A stretch of DNA of 15,622 nucleotides, from the NCBI GenBank assembly GCA_041612035.1, contig JBFILX010000034.1, positions 1 to 15,622 on the forward strand, in the 5' to 3' direction. The notes beneath the pieces are model-generated. The model worked only from the letters and a program-made list of their open reading frames with translations. It did no database searches and was not told the origin of the DNA. Source of the DNA: SZUA-320 sp041612035. Its GTDB lineage: Bacteria > Gemmatimonadota > Gemmatimonadetes > Gemmatimonadales > GWC2-71-9. Numbering within the stretch: the stretch's first letter is position 1; every line of letters begins with the position of its first letter. The translations under genes were made by a program, and so were the position numbers. This document shows positions 6,145 to 13,040 of the stretch, piece after piece.

Positions 6145-8609
6145 GGTCGCTCCGGCATGGCCGGCCACCACCCGTCGTCCAGGTCGCCGATCGGGCTGCC
6201 GGGGGGATTCTGCACCGTCCGGGTGGGGCGGGACGGATCGTACTCCCGGGCCAGGAAGCGTCCGATGTCGGCGGCGAGCAGGGTGCGATGGGCGCGGTCG
6301 GCCTCGGCGCCGTCGGCCGACTCCCGGGCGAACCGCAGGCCCAGCCCGTCGAGCCGGTGCGCCGCCATGGCACGCACCTGGGGCATGGTGGCGGTGGCGG
6401 CGAGTTCGATCAGGCGGTCCACCACCACCCGCTGGATGGCCCGCGAGAGCTCCGCCTCGTAGCCGTCCTGTACCGGGATCCCGACGGTCGCGGCGACGAG
6501 CCGGTCGAGCACGGACTCCAGGCTCGGCAGCGACGGATCGAGCGCGTGCTGCTGCACCAGGCGTGCGGCCCGGGCCTGGTCGAGCAGCAGGCCCACCACC
6601 AGGTCGGCCGCGCCCGCGGCCGGGGTGATGGCGTCGAACACCGGACCGGTGGTCCGGTCGAACAGCTCCCGGTGCCGGCCGTAGCCCGAGGGGCGCGGCG
6701 GGATCAGGGCCAGCAGCGGGCGCGGCATCGCGAGCACGGAAGGCCGCAGGGTGCCCAGGAGGGCGGCCAGCGCCCCCTCCTGGGCATCGGCCGCCACCGC
6801 CCGCAGGGGCTCCTGTCCGTCGCCCCGCATGGCGTAGGTGTACCACTGGCCCGCGACGAGCTTGACCGTGGCCTCGACCTGGTACCGGTGGTGGAGGTAG
6901 AGCGGAACCAGCACCTCCTCGAGGGTGGCCATCGGCATCCCGGTGCGGATCGCCGTCTCGCCGAACTGCTGCAGCGCGGCCTGCCGGACGGCCATCACCC
7001 GCACCAGCTCCTCCGCCGCGTTGACGCCGTTGTCCCACAGGTGGGCCTGGGGATGCGCGCTCCCCGTGGGCCGGGCGTCCTGGTCGGTCAGGAAGGTGAA
7101 TCCCCGTTCCCGCGCCCGGGTGAGCAGGTTCTGCAGCGCCACCCGCTCGTCGGTGCCCGGCGGGAAGTCCTGGTACCCCCAGGTGATGGCCACCTTGTCC
7201 CACTCGCCGATCCCGGTGGCGTAGGCGTCCGACAGGTCGATCCGCCCGTTGGCGCCGAGCCGGACCAGCGGATGCGGATAATCCATCACCGAGGCCCGCC
7301 CCTGCGCGCTCGCCACGTAGTTGTGTGCCAGGCCCAGGGTGTGGCCGACCTCGTGGGCCGAGAGCTGCCGGATGCGCGCCAGCGCCATCGCCTCGGCCTC
7401 GGCCGACGGGGCGTCGGTCCGGCCGTAGGGCGAGAGCAGCCCCTCGGCCAGCAGGTAGTCCTGCCGTACCCGGAGCGACCCCAGCGACACGTGGCCCTTG
7501 ATGATCTCCCCGGTCCGGGGATCGGTGACGCTGGCCCCGTAGCTCCACCCGCGGGTGGCCCGGTGCACCCACTGGATCACGTTGTAGCGGACGTCGAGCG
7601 GGTCCGCGGTGTCGGGCAGGATCTCCACCCGGAAGGCGTTGCGGTAGCCGGCCGCCTCGAACGCCTGGTCCCACCACCGCGCCCCGTCCAGCAGCGCGCT
7701 GCGCACCGGCTCCGGCACCCCCGGATCGAGGTAGTAGACGATCGGCGCCACCGGATCGCTCACGGCCGCCGCGGGGTCGCGCTTGGCCAGCCGGTGCCGA
7801 GAGATGAACCGTTGGGTGAGCGGCGCGGTGATGGGAGACGTGTAGTCGGCGTAGCTGATGCCGGAGTATCCGGCCCGGGGATCGTGGGCGCGCGGCGTGT
7901 AGCCCGGCGGGGGCAGCTGGACGAAACTGTGCCGCTGCCGCACCGTGATCGCCTCCGGCGTGGGCACCACGTCGCGCACCCAGTTGCCCGGCTGGTCGCC
8001 GGTGAAGGTAAGGGTGACCTCGACCTCCGAATTGCGCGGGAAGGCCCGGGTCCGCGGGAGGTAGACCGCGCTCCGGGCCGGGTCGAGCCGATACGTCCCC
8101 TGCCGGGTCCGCTGCAGCGTTCCGATCACCCCGTGCGCGTCGCGGAGCACGAAGTCGGTGGCATCCACCAGGACCCGTCCGTTGCCCTCGGCCTCGACCC
8201 GGAACCCCCAGAGCACGGAGGCCGCGAACGACTCCTCCACCGCGCGGCGCTCCGCGGCGCTCCCGGACACGGCCCGGTACCGCTGGTTCGGTTCGGTCAG
8301 CAGCACCCGGGGGCCCACCCGCTGGAAGCGCACGATCCGCTCTCCGCCGAGCTGGCCCCGGTCGAGGCCGATGTCGTTCGACCCGATCCCCGCCGGCAGG
8401 GAGACCACATACAGCAGATCCCGCTCGAACGGGGTCACCTCGAGGAAGATCTTCCCGGTCGAGGCCTCCCAGTACACCGGGACGAACCCGTCCATCCGCT
8501 GCATCCCCCGGGTGCGCTCGCCGATATCGGGCGGGGCTCCCTGACCGAGCAGCCCGACCCACGGGATGAGGAGACCGACGAGCAGGAGGAGACCGCGGAG
8601 GTTCCGCAT
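6141..8609 (-). CDS. Secreted zinc-dependent metalloprotease (gluzincin/metzincin-like, DUF5117/DUF4953 type)
   Basis: This is an 822-residue protein. Residues 1-23 form a signal peptide (MRNLRGLLLLVGLLIPWVGLLGQ). The N-terminal third is beta-rich with the run DGFVPVYWEASTGKIFLEV typical of the domain preceding these peptidases. The zinc site is HEVGHTLGLAHN at 419-430 (H419, E420, H423, H429), followed by a Met-turn candidate SVMDY (M442). The C-terminal part is helical and has no obvious anchor. The family is common in Gemmatimonadota and Bacteroidota and its substrates are largely unknown. The gene begins 40 bp after the anti-sigma stop on the same strand, with GGAG upstream of the ATG, so it may be part of the sigma-factor transcript. 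Its stop overlaps the NTF2-like start. Confidence 0.88.
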   Translation of the reverse strand: MRNLRGLLLLVGLLIPWVGLLGQGAPPDIGERTRGMQRMDGFVPVYWEASTGKIFLEVTPFERDLLYVVSLPAGIGSNDIGLDRGQLGGERIVRFQRVGPRVLLTEPNQRYRAVSGSAAERRAVEESFAASVLWGFRVEAEGNGRVLVDATDFVLRDAHGVIGTLQRTRQGTYRLDPARSAVYLPRTRAFPRNSEVEVTLTFTGDQPGNWVRDVVPTPEAITVRQRHSFVQLPPPGYTPRAHDPRAGYSGISYADYTSPITAPLTQRFISRHRLAKRDPAAAVSDPVAPIVYYLDPGVPEPVRSALLDGARWWDQAFEAAGYRNAFRVEILPDTADPLDVRYNVIQWVHRATRGWSYGASVTDPRTGEIIKGHVSLGSLRVRQDYLLAEGLLSPYGRTDAPSAEAEAMALARIRQLSAHEVGHTLGLAHNYVASAQGRASVMDYPHPLVRLGANGRIDLSDAYATGIGEWDKVAITWGYQDFPPGTDERVALQNLLTRARERGFTFLTDQDARPTGSAHPQAHLWDNGVNAAEELVRVMAVRQAALQQFGETAIRTGMPMATLEEVLVPLYLHHRYQVEATVKLVAGQWYTYAMRGDGQEPLRAVAADAQEGALAALLGTLRPSVLAMPRPLLALIPPRPSGYGRHRELFDRTTGPVFDAITPAAGAADLVVGLLLDQARAARLVQQHALDPSLPSLESVLDRLVAATVGIPVQDGYEAELSRAIQRVVVDRLIELAATATMPQVRAMAAHRLDGLGLRFARESADGAEADRAHRTLLAADIGRFLAREYDPSRPTRTVQNPPGSPIGDLDDGWWPAMPERP

Positions 8610-8649
8610 GGGGCACGACTCCGTGAAGGAACGGCGGGACGGCGGGGCG

Positions 8650-8928
8650 TCAGTCAGGATCGGGGTCCCGCGCGGGGTCGCCCGGCTCGGCCTCGGCCAG
8701 CCGGGCCGCGATCCGCGAGGCGAGGCCCTCGGGGACGGTGATGCGGCGGAGGGTCCGGCGCAGGGCGTCGAGCACGGAGGTCTCGAACGCGAACTCGCGG
8801 GCGCACCGGGCGCACAGCGCCAGGTGGGCCTCCACCCGCTCCCGGTCCTCGGGGACGAGTTCCCGGTCGGCGAAATCGCCCAGCCGGTCGAACGCCTCCT
8901 GGCAGGTGAGTGGCGACAGGTCGCTCAT
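8650..8928 (-). CDS. Zinc-binding anti-sigma factor (ZAS, RsrA-like)
   Basis: This is a 92-residue soluble anti-sigma factor with no membrane segment. The ZAS motif Hx3Cx2C is H35, C39, C42, and a further Cys sits at C9. These four positions reproduce the spacing of C11, H37, C41, C44 in Streptomyces RsrA (26, 4, 3), where zinc is held and a disulphide formed under oxidative stress releases the sigma factor. Helices before and after the motif are amphipathic, as expected for wrapping a sigma factor, and the C-terminus (GDPARDPDPD) is acidic and probably disordered. The ATG overlaps the sigma-factor stop by 4 bases, the usual arrangement for cognate pairs. Function as the partner of the adjacent sigma factor is highly likely; redox sensing is inferred from the spacing. 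Confidence 0.88.
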   Translation of the reverse strand: MSDLSPLTCQEAFDRLGDFADRELVPEDRERVEAHLALCARCAREFAFETSVLDALRRTLRRITVPEGLASRIAARLAEAEPGDPARDPDPD

Positions 8929-9524
8929 GCGTCGTCCCCGGCCGAGGCCACGATGCCCCGTTCCACCGCGAGGGCCCAGAGCGCGGTCTGCAAGGTGCGC
9001 CGGGCGCGATGCAGCCGCGAGCGGACGGTGCCCACGGGGATCTCCATCACCTCGGCGATCTCCTGGTACGAGAAGTCCTGCATGAAGTAGAGCGTGGCCA
9101 CTTCCCGGAAATCGTCGGGGAGCGCGTCCAGCGCCGCGGTGATCGCCTCCACGTCCAGCTGCCCGAAGACGGCGGCCGCGGGGTCGCGCACCTGCTGGAG
9201 CCCGGCGGCCTCCGCCCGGTCGAGCAGGTGGCGGTCGGGCGTCTGGTCCACGTCCAGCGCGACGCCGCGGCGGCGCGAGCGCCGATAGAGGCTGTAGAAG
9301 CGGTTGACCAGAATGCGGAAGAACCACGCCTTGAAGTTGCTGCCCCGGCGGAACGCGTCGAAGCCCCTGAGGGCCAGGAGCGAGGCGTCCTGCAGCAGGT
9401 CCTCGGCATCGGACGGATCACCGGTGAGCCGGAGGGCCGTCCCGTAGGCCTGGTCCAGCACGGGACCCAGCAGCCGCTCGAATGCGGCCGTGGAAGTATG
9501 TTCGGCTGGGGGGACCTTGGACAT
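8925..9524 (-). CDS. ECF RNA polymerase sigma factor, SigR/SigH-like
   Basis: This is a 199-residue group 4 sigma factor. Region 2 spans about 14-85, with DAEDLLQDASLLAL and the -10 recognition helix GSNFKAWFFRILVNRFYSLYR split across about 61-81. Region 4 spans about 129-183, with DALPDDFREVATLYFM and the helix-turn-helix SYQEIAEVMEIPVGTVRSRLHRARR divided around 152-176. The overall layout and the tail ending AVERGIV resemble the SigR/SigH (ECF12) group more than envelope-stress RpoE. It recruits RNA polymerase to target promoters when released by the anti-sigma factor encoded immediately after it. A promoter of the type it should recognise lies upstream (9667-9694), and a second faces the divergent operon. 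ATG 9524 is preceded by a GGGGAG Shine-Dalgarno. Confidence 0.92.
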   Translation of the reverse strand: MSKVPPAEHTSTAAFERLLGPVLDQAYGTALRLTGDPSDAEDLLQDASLLALRGFDAFRRGSNFKAWFFRILVNRFYSLYRRSRRRGVALDVDQTPDRHLLDRAEAAGLQQVRDPAAAVFGQLDVEAITAALDALPDDFREVATLYFMQDFSYQEIAEVMEIPVGTVRSRLHRARRTLQTALWALAVERGIVASAGDDA

Positions 9525-9666
9525 GCCCCTGCTCCCCGGGTGGCAGACGTCCGCTCCGTCACGAGCCCGAGGGCCCGGCGCCGAGAGAGTAGCGCGTGCC
9601 GGAGGGGCGACGCAAGCATCAGAGGCTGGGGCTGGTGATCATCGCGGTCACTCGGGTGTCAGGAGG

Positions 9667-9694
9667 GGAACGCCGGCGGGCCGTTCCCGGTTCC
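9667..9694 (-). promoter_or_regulatory. SigR-type promoter facing the sigma-factor gene
   Basis: On the minus strand GGAACC (9689-9694) is followed after 16 bases by CGTTCC (9667-9672); written in SigR style this is GGAAC-N18-GTT. It would give a leader of roughly 135 bases before the sigma-factor ATG and would make the sigma factor autoregulated, as is usual for this class. Confidence 0.55.
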
Positions 9695-9707
9695 CCGCTC
9701 CGCCGGC
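9672..9707. repeat. 8-bp inverted repeat between the divergent promoters
   Basis: GCCGGCGG (9672-9679) and CCGCCGGC (9700-9707) are perfect inverted copies separated by 20 bases. The left arm abuts the leftward -10 and the right arm ends 5 bases before the rightward -35. It could be an operator or a cruciform-prone element, but both arms are pure GC in a very GC-rich genome, so chance is plausible. Confidence 0.3.
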
Positions 9708-9712
9708 CCCGG

Positions 9713-9740
9713 GGAATCTTTCGCCGCCGCCCGGCGTTCT
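9713..9740 (+). promoter_or_regulatory. SigR-type promoter facing the redox/lipid operon
   Basis: GGAATC (9713-9718) is followed after 16 bases by CGTTCT (9735-9740), i.e. GGAAT-N18-GTT, an exact match to the known Streptomyces SigR consensus. Transcription would start near 9747, about 34 bases before ATG 9781, leaving room for the GGAGG at 9772-9776. It has the same spacing as the divergent promoter at 9667-9694. Confidence 0.6.
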
Positions 9741-9780
9741 GTCCTGCACGGACCACCCACCCGCGCCCGCTGGAGGCAGC

Positions 9781-10002
9781 ATGGCCGAACAGACCGCCAC
9801 CTGGGCCGTCCGGCTCATCGGGTTCTACCTGGTGATCGGGCTGGGCTTCGCGCTGGGCTTCGCCTGGCGGGGTGCCGGGCGGCTCGACCCGGCGGCGCGA
9901 ACCGGCACGCCGGGGTTCCGTCTCCTCCTGCTGCCCGGCGCCACCCTGCTCTGGCCCTGGCTGGGGCATCGGCTCCTGGAGGCGCGGAAGCCCCGGCCGT
10001 GA
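9781..10002 (+). CDS. Small membrane protein, first gene of the redox/lipid operon
   Basis: This is a 73-residue protein, not recognised by family. Two hydrophobic segments are visible: about 9-30 (VRLIGFYLVIGLGFALGFAW) and about 45-62 (FRLLLLPGATLLWPWLG), joined by a short GAGRLDPAARTGT loop, with a basic C-terminus (RLLEARKPRP). It starts at ATG 9781 with a good GGAGG five bases upstream, and its stop overlaps the next GTG. Its position ahead of a ferric-reductase/Rieske protein and its size suggest an accessory subunit of that membrane redox unit, but this is inference from context only. Confidence 0.72.
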   Translation: MAEQTATWAVRLIGFYLVIGLGFALGFAWRGAGRLDPAARTGTPGFRLLLLPGATLLWPWLGHRLLEARKPRP

Positions 10003-10460
10003 TCCGACCGCTCCGTCGTCTCCACCTCTGGCTCTGGACCGGCCTCGCCGGCGTGCTGGCCGTCGGGCTCGTCACCGCGCTTGGCCCCACGCCCCCGGGA
10101 GTGGCGCGGGCCGACCGCACGGTCGAACCGGTGCGCGGGGCCATCGCCGTGGCGGCCTGGCCGGTGGACGGCGACACCCTGTACCTCACGGTGCTCGAAG
10201 GCTCCGGCGCCGTCGCCATCGGCCGGTGGACCGTCTCGGCCGGCGCCCGGTGGCCCGACGCGGTCCTGTACTGGCATCCGGGGGCGCCCGCCCCGACCCT
10301 GCCGGATGACGCGCAGCGGGTGGTGACGGTCGGCGTCGACGTCCCCGCGGTCGCGCCGCTGCCGGGACCCGGGGGCGCCTTTCACCTGGTCAGCCTGGCC
10401 TGGGGACGGCAGCTCGGCGCCTGGCCCTCGCCCATCCCACCGGTCGCGAGGCGCCCGTGA
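9999..10460 (+). CDS. Membrane-anchored protein of unknown function
   Basis: This is a 153-residue protein starting at GTG 9999, which overlaps the preceding TGA. One N-terminal hydrophobic segment (about 10-29, LHLWLWTGLAGVLAVGLVTA) works as an uncleaved anchor or signal. The rest is a beta-rich, Gly/Pro/Val-rich domain with a repeated V/I-aromatic pattern (AAWPVDGDTLYLTVLEG, WTVSAGARWPDAVLYWHPG) and no cysteines. This looks like an extracytoplasmic domain of about 120 residues. No family is recognised. Its stop overlaps the start of the ferric-reductase/Rieske gene, so it is very probably part of the same complex or pathway. Confidence 0.72.
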   Translation: MIRPLRRLHLWLWTGLAGVLAVGLVTALGPTPPGVARADRTVEPVRGAIAVAAWPVDGDTLYLTVLEGSGAVAIGRWTVSAGARWPDAVLYWHPGAPAPTLPDDAQRVVTVGVDVPAVAPLPGPGGAFHLVSLAWGRQLGAWPSPIPPVARRP

Positions 10461-11485
10461 GCGTCGCGTACCGGGCCGTCAACTGGAACCGCCAGAAACG
10501 GCGGTACGATGCCGTCGTCGTCGGGGGCTCGCTGCTCTTCCTCGCGGCGTTCGTGGCGGTTTCGCTGGCCCGTCCCGACGCGACGGTGGAGACCGCGCTC
10601 ATCCGCGGGCTCGGCGCACTCGCCTTCACGCTGCTGCACGTCATCCTCTGCATCGGCCCCCTCACGCGCCTCGACACGCGGTTCCTCCCCCTGCTCTACA
10701 ACCGGCGGCACCTCGGCGTCACCATGGCCCTGATCGGGGTCGCGCACGCGACCTTCGCCACGCTGCAGTACCACGGCGGCGGGAGCGTGTCGCCGCTCGT
10801 CAGCCTCCTCACCGAGGCGCCGGCCACGGGATATCCCGCGCCGTTCCCCTTCGAGCTGCTGGCCGTGCCAGCCCTGGTCGTGCTCCTGCTCATGGCGGCG
10901 ACCAGCCACGACTTCTGGCTGTCGGTGCTGACGCCCCCGGTCTGGAAGGCCCTGCACATGGGGGTGTACCTCGCCTACGCCCTCCTGGTCATGCACGTCG
11001 CCCTGGGGATCCTGCAGGCCGAGCCGACCACCGCGGGACGGCTCCTGCTGGTGGGGGGCGTGGCGCTGGTGGCCGGCCTGCACCTGGCCGCCGGGTGGCG
11101 GGAGCGCCGCCGCGATGCCGCCGCGCCCGCCCCCGCGGACGGGTGGGTGGACGTCTGTGCGCTGGAGGAACTGGTCGAGGATCGCGGGCGAGCGGTGGTG
11201 ATCGGGGGCGAACGGGTGGCGGTCTTCCGGCACGTTGGCGGTGTCTCCGCGCTCTCCGGGATCTGCCGACACCAGAACGGCCCCCTGGCCGAGGGCCGGA
11301 TCATCGACGGGTGCGTCACCTGCCCGTGGCATGGATACCAGTACTACCCGGACAGCGGCCGATCACCGCCCCCGTTCGACGATCGCCTCGAGACCTACCG
11401 GGTCCGGATCCGGGCCGGCCGGGTCGAGGTGGCGTCCTCCCCCCACGCCCCGGGGACCAGGCTGGAGCCGGCGAGGATCCCGTGA
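10457..11485 (+). CDS. Ferric-reductase-like membrane domain fused to a Rieske [2Fe-2S] domain
   Basis: This is a 342-residue protein starting at GTG 10457, which overlaps the previous stop. Residues about 20-215 form six predicted membrane helices with histidines placed as haem-ligand candidates (H61, H85, H97, H167, H180), resembling the ferric-reductase-like/MsrQ fold that carries haem b. Residues about 228-330 are a Rieske domain with C270-x-H272 and C289-x2-H292, complete ligands for a [2Fe-2S] cluster. Electrons would therefore pass between membrane haem (or quinol) and a Rieske centre in one polypeptide. There is no FAD/NAD domain, so the electron donor must be quinol or another protein. 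The Rieske tail lacks a Rieske oxygenase catalytic domain, so it is a carrier, not the oxygenase itself. Physiological partner and direction of electron flow are unknown. Confidence 0.88.
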   Translation: MSVAYRAVNWNRQKRRYDAVVVGGSLLFLAAFVAVSLARPDATVETALIRGLGALAFTLLHVILCIGPLTRLDTRFLPLLYNRRHLGVTMALIGVAHATFATLQYHGGGSVSPLVSLLTEAPATGYPAPFPFELLAVPALVVLLLMAATSHDFWLSVLTPPVWKALHMGVYLAYALLVMHVALGILQAEPTTAGRLLLVGGVALVAGLHLAAGWRERRRDAAAPAPADGWVDVCALEELVEDRGRAVVIGGERVAVFRHVGGVSALSGICRHQNGPLAEGRIIDGCVTCPWHGYQYYPDSGRSPPPFDDRLETYRVRIRAGRVEVASSPHAPGTRLEPARIP

Positions 11486-12222
11486 CCGGTCACGACGACT
11501 TCTACGTCGGCTACCAGCCCGACGCCCCGCCCACCCTGGGGCGGTGGCTGGCGCGAGCCGTCACCGCCGTCCTGGCGGTGGGGCTGGCGGTGGCGCTGCT
11601 CCTGGCGCTGGGGCAGCGGCCGCCGGAGCCGGTCGTATTCGAGTTCGGCACGGTCCGGACCCTGGAGGGGACCCTGGTGGAGCGGCCCTGGCCGGGCCTG
11701 CTGGTCGCCCCGCGGGACGGATCGGCCGACGCCTCCTTCTACCTGCTGGCCGGCCCGCTCAAGCAGGGGGCCGACACGCTGGTCGCGGGGTGGGACGGTA
11801 CGGTGGCCGCGCTCGAGGGCACCCTCATCTTCCGTGGTCCGTACTCCATGCTGGAGATGGCCGCCCCCCCCCGTCGTCTGGCGGCGGCCCCGGCGATGCC
11901 GCAACTTCGGTGGGACGACCACGGCCACGCCGAACTGGCCGGGGAGATCGTGGACGGCAAGTGCCACCTCGGGGCCATGAACCCGGGCCAGGGGATCACG
12001 CACCGCGCCTGCGCCATTCGCTGTCTGCGGGAGGGCCTGCCGGCGCTGCTGGCCCTGCCGGATGGTCGGGTCATCCTGCTCCGGGTGGGCGACGCTCCCG
12101 CCACGGACGCCGTCCTGGCCTGGGTCGGGGTGCCGGTGCGGGTGGCCGGGCGCCTGGCCCGCGCCGGCGCCTGGGAGGCGCTCGATCTCGATCCCGGTTC
12201 TCTCACCCTGGACACGCCATGA
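11482..12222 (+). CDS. Membrane-anchored protein with a Cys/His cluster, unknown function
   Basis: This is a 246-residue protein starting at GTG 11482 (GTGA overlap). A short N-terminal tail (DDFYVGYQPDAPP) precedes one membrane segment (about 24-45); the remainder is a beta-rich extramembrane domain. Its most striking part is residues 158-182, which include KCHLGAMNPG and HRACAIRCL: C161, H162, H174, C177 and C181 lie close enough to bind a metal, haem or cluster, or to form disulphides. Outside it the protein has no cysteines. I do not recognise a named family. Immediate coupling to the ferric-reductase/Rieske gene makes it a likely redox partner or acceptor. A run of nine C bases (11864-11872) lies inside the gene. 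Confidence 0.75.
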   Translation: MTGHDDFYVGYQPDAPPTLGRWLARAVTAVLAVGLAVALLLALGQRPPEPVVFEFGTVRTLEGTLVERPWPGLLVAPRDGSADASFYLLAGPLKQGADTLVAGWDGTVAALEGTLIFRGPYSMLEMAAPPRRLAAAPAMPQLRWDDHGHAELAGEIVDGKCHLGAMNPGQGITHRACAIRCLREGLPALLALPDGRVILLRVGDAPATDAVLAWVGVPVRVAGRLARAGAWEALDLDPGSLTLDTP

Positions 12223-13040
12223 CCCAGCACGATACCGCCACCCGGGTTCCGCCTGCCGGCAGCGACGCCGCCCGCTGTCCGGTGCAGGCCGACGCCCTGC
12301 CGCCGGATGGCCCCGAAGCGGGGAACTACGCGGTGCGGTTCGCGCGGACCCCGGCGCAGCTGGACGAGGTGCTGCGGGTGCGGTACCGGATCTTCAACCT
12401 CGAACTGGGGGAAGGGCTCGAGGAGTCGCACCACACCGGGCGGGACGAGGACGAGCTCGACTGGCGGTTTCACCATCTCCTGATCGTCGATCGCCGGCGC
12501 CACGAGGTGGTGGGGACCTACCGGATGCAGACCCCGGAGATGGCCGAGCGGTTCGGGGGGTACTACACGGCGACCCTGTTCCAGCTCGAGGGCCTTCCCG
12601 CGTCCATCCTGCAGGACAGCGTGGAGATCGGACGCGCCTGCGTGGCTCGCGAGCACCGCAACGGGCGCGTGCTCCACCTGCTGTGGCGGGGACTGGCGGC
12701 CTACCTGCGGCACAACGGCAAGCACGGGCTCTTCGGCTGCTGCTCGCTGACCTCCCAGGACCCGGCCCTCGGTCTGGCCACCGCGCAGGAGCTGGAGCGG
12801 CTGGGGCAGGTGCACGACGGCTTCTCGGTGGCGCCGCGGCCGGAGGCCGCCTGCCTGGTCCCGGCGGGTGCCGCGCTTCCCGCGGCCCACATTCCGGCCC
12901 TCTTCCAGGCGTACCTCAACCTGGGCGCCAAGGCCTGCAGTTCCCCCGCGATCGATCGCCGGTTCCAGACGATCGACTTCCTGGTCCTGCTGCGGACCGG
13001 GGACCTCGACCCGCGGGTGTACCGGTCCTTCTTCGAGTGA
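12219..13040 (+). CDS. olsB: OlsB-like GNAT-family N-acyltransferase (ornithine lipid synthesis)
   Basis: This is a 273-residue protein of the acetyltransferase family that includes OlsB, which transfers a 3-hydroxyacyl chain from acyl carrier protein to the alpha-amino group of ornithine to give lyso-ornithine lipid. Family landmarks are LDEVLRVRYRIFNLELGEGL (about 46-65), DELDWRFHHLLIVD (about 77-90), VVGTYRMQT, the block SVEIGRACVAREHR (about 134-147), and GCCSLTSQDP (about 173). About 40 residues of low-complexity N-terminus precede the domain. The ATG overlaps the previous stop, and the next gene is the matching second acyltransferase. That pairing supports ornithine lipid; other amino-acid or hydroxy-acyl acceptors are possible, as homologues acylate glycine, lysine or glutamine. 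Confidence 0.85.
   Translation: MTQHDTATRVPPAGSDAARCPVQADALPPDGPEAGNYAVRFARTPAQLDEVLRVRYRIFNLELGEGLEESHHTGRDEDELDWRFHHLLIVDRRRHEVVGTYRMQTPEMAERFGGYYTATLFQLEGLPASILQDSVEIGRACVAREHRNGRVLHLLWRGLAAYLRHNGKHGLFGCCSLTSQDPALGLATAQELERLGQVHDGFSVAPRPEAACLVPAGAALPAAHIPALFQAYLNLGAKACSSPAIDRRFQTIDFLVLLRTGDLDPRVYRSFFE

Larger units (their letters stand above)
9525..9780. other. Divergent intergenic region between sigma-factor and redox/lipid operons
   Basis: This is the only sizeable non-coding gap in the window. It holds the two SigR-type promoter candidates and the inverted repeat annotated separately, and a Shine-Dalgarno (GGAGG at 9772-9776) for the plus-strand operon. The 9525-9660 part, which would be the sigma-factor leader, shows no riboswitch or small gene that I can recognise. 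Confidence 0.7.

Noticed and set aside
6145..8616. The 5' portion of a 1004-codon minus-strand frame running through the metalloprotease gene
   Set aside because: Only its last 180 codons (5602-6144) form a real protein; the rest is an out-of-frame reading of the metalloprotease.
6288..8741. Open frame of 817 codons on the plus strand opposite the metalloprotease
   Set aside because: The opposite strand encodes a protein with a signal peptide, zinc site and Met-turn; this frame is low-complexity and rich in His/Arg/Gly.
9525..9660. Riboswitch or small RNA in the sigma-factor leader
   Set aside because: No conserved motif or convincing stem arrangement could be recognised by eye.
10457..11485. 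Rieske non-haem iron oxygenase acting directly on a lipid
   Set aside because: Only the Rieske cluster domain is present; the catalytic mononuclear-iron domain is missing, so it is an electron carrier.
11235..12218. Upstream in-frame extension of the OlsB-like gene by more than 300 codons
   Set aside because: The extension overlaps the Rieske and Cys/His genes out of frame and is Arg/Gly/Pro-rich; ATG 12219 gives the normal overlap and protein size.
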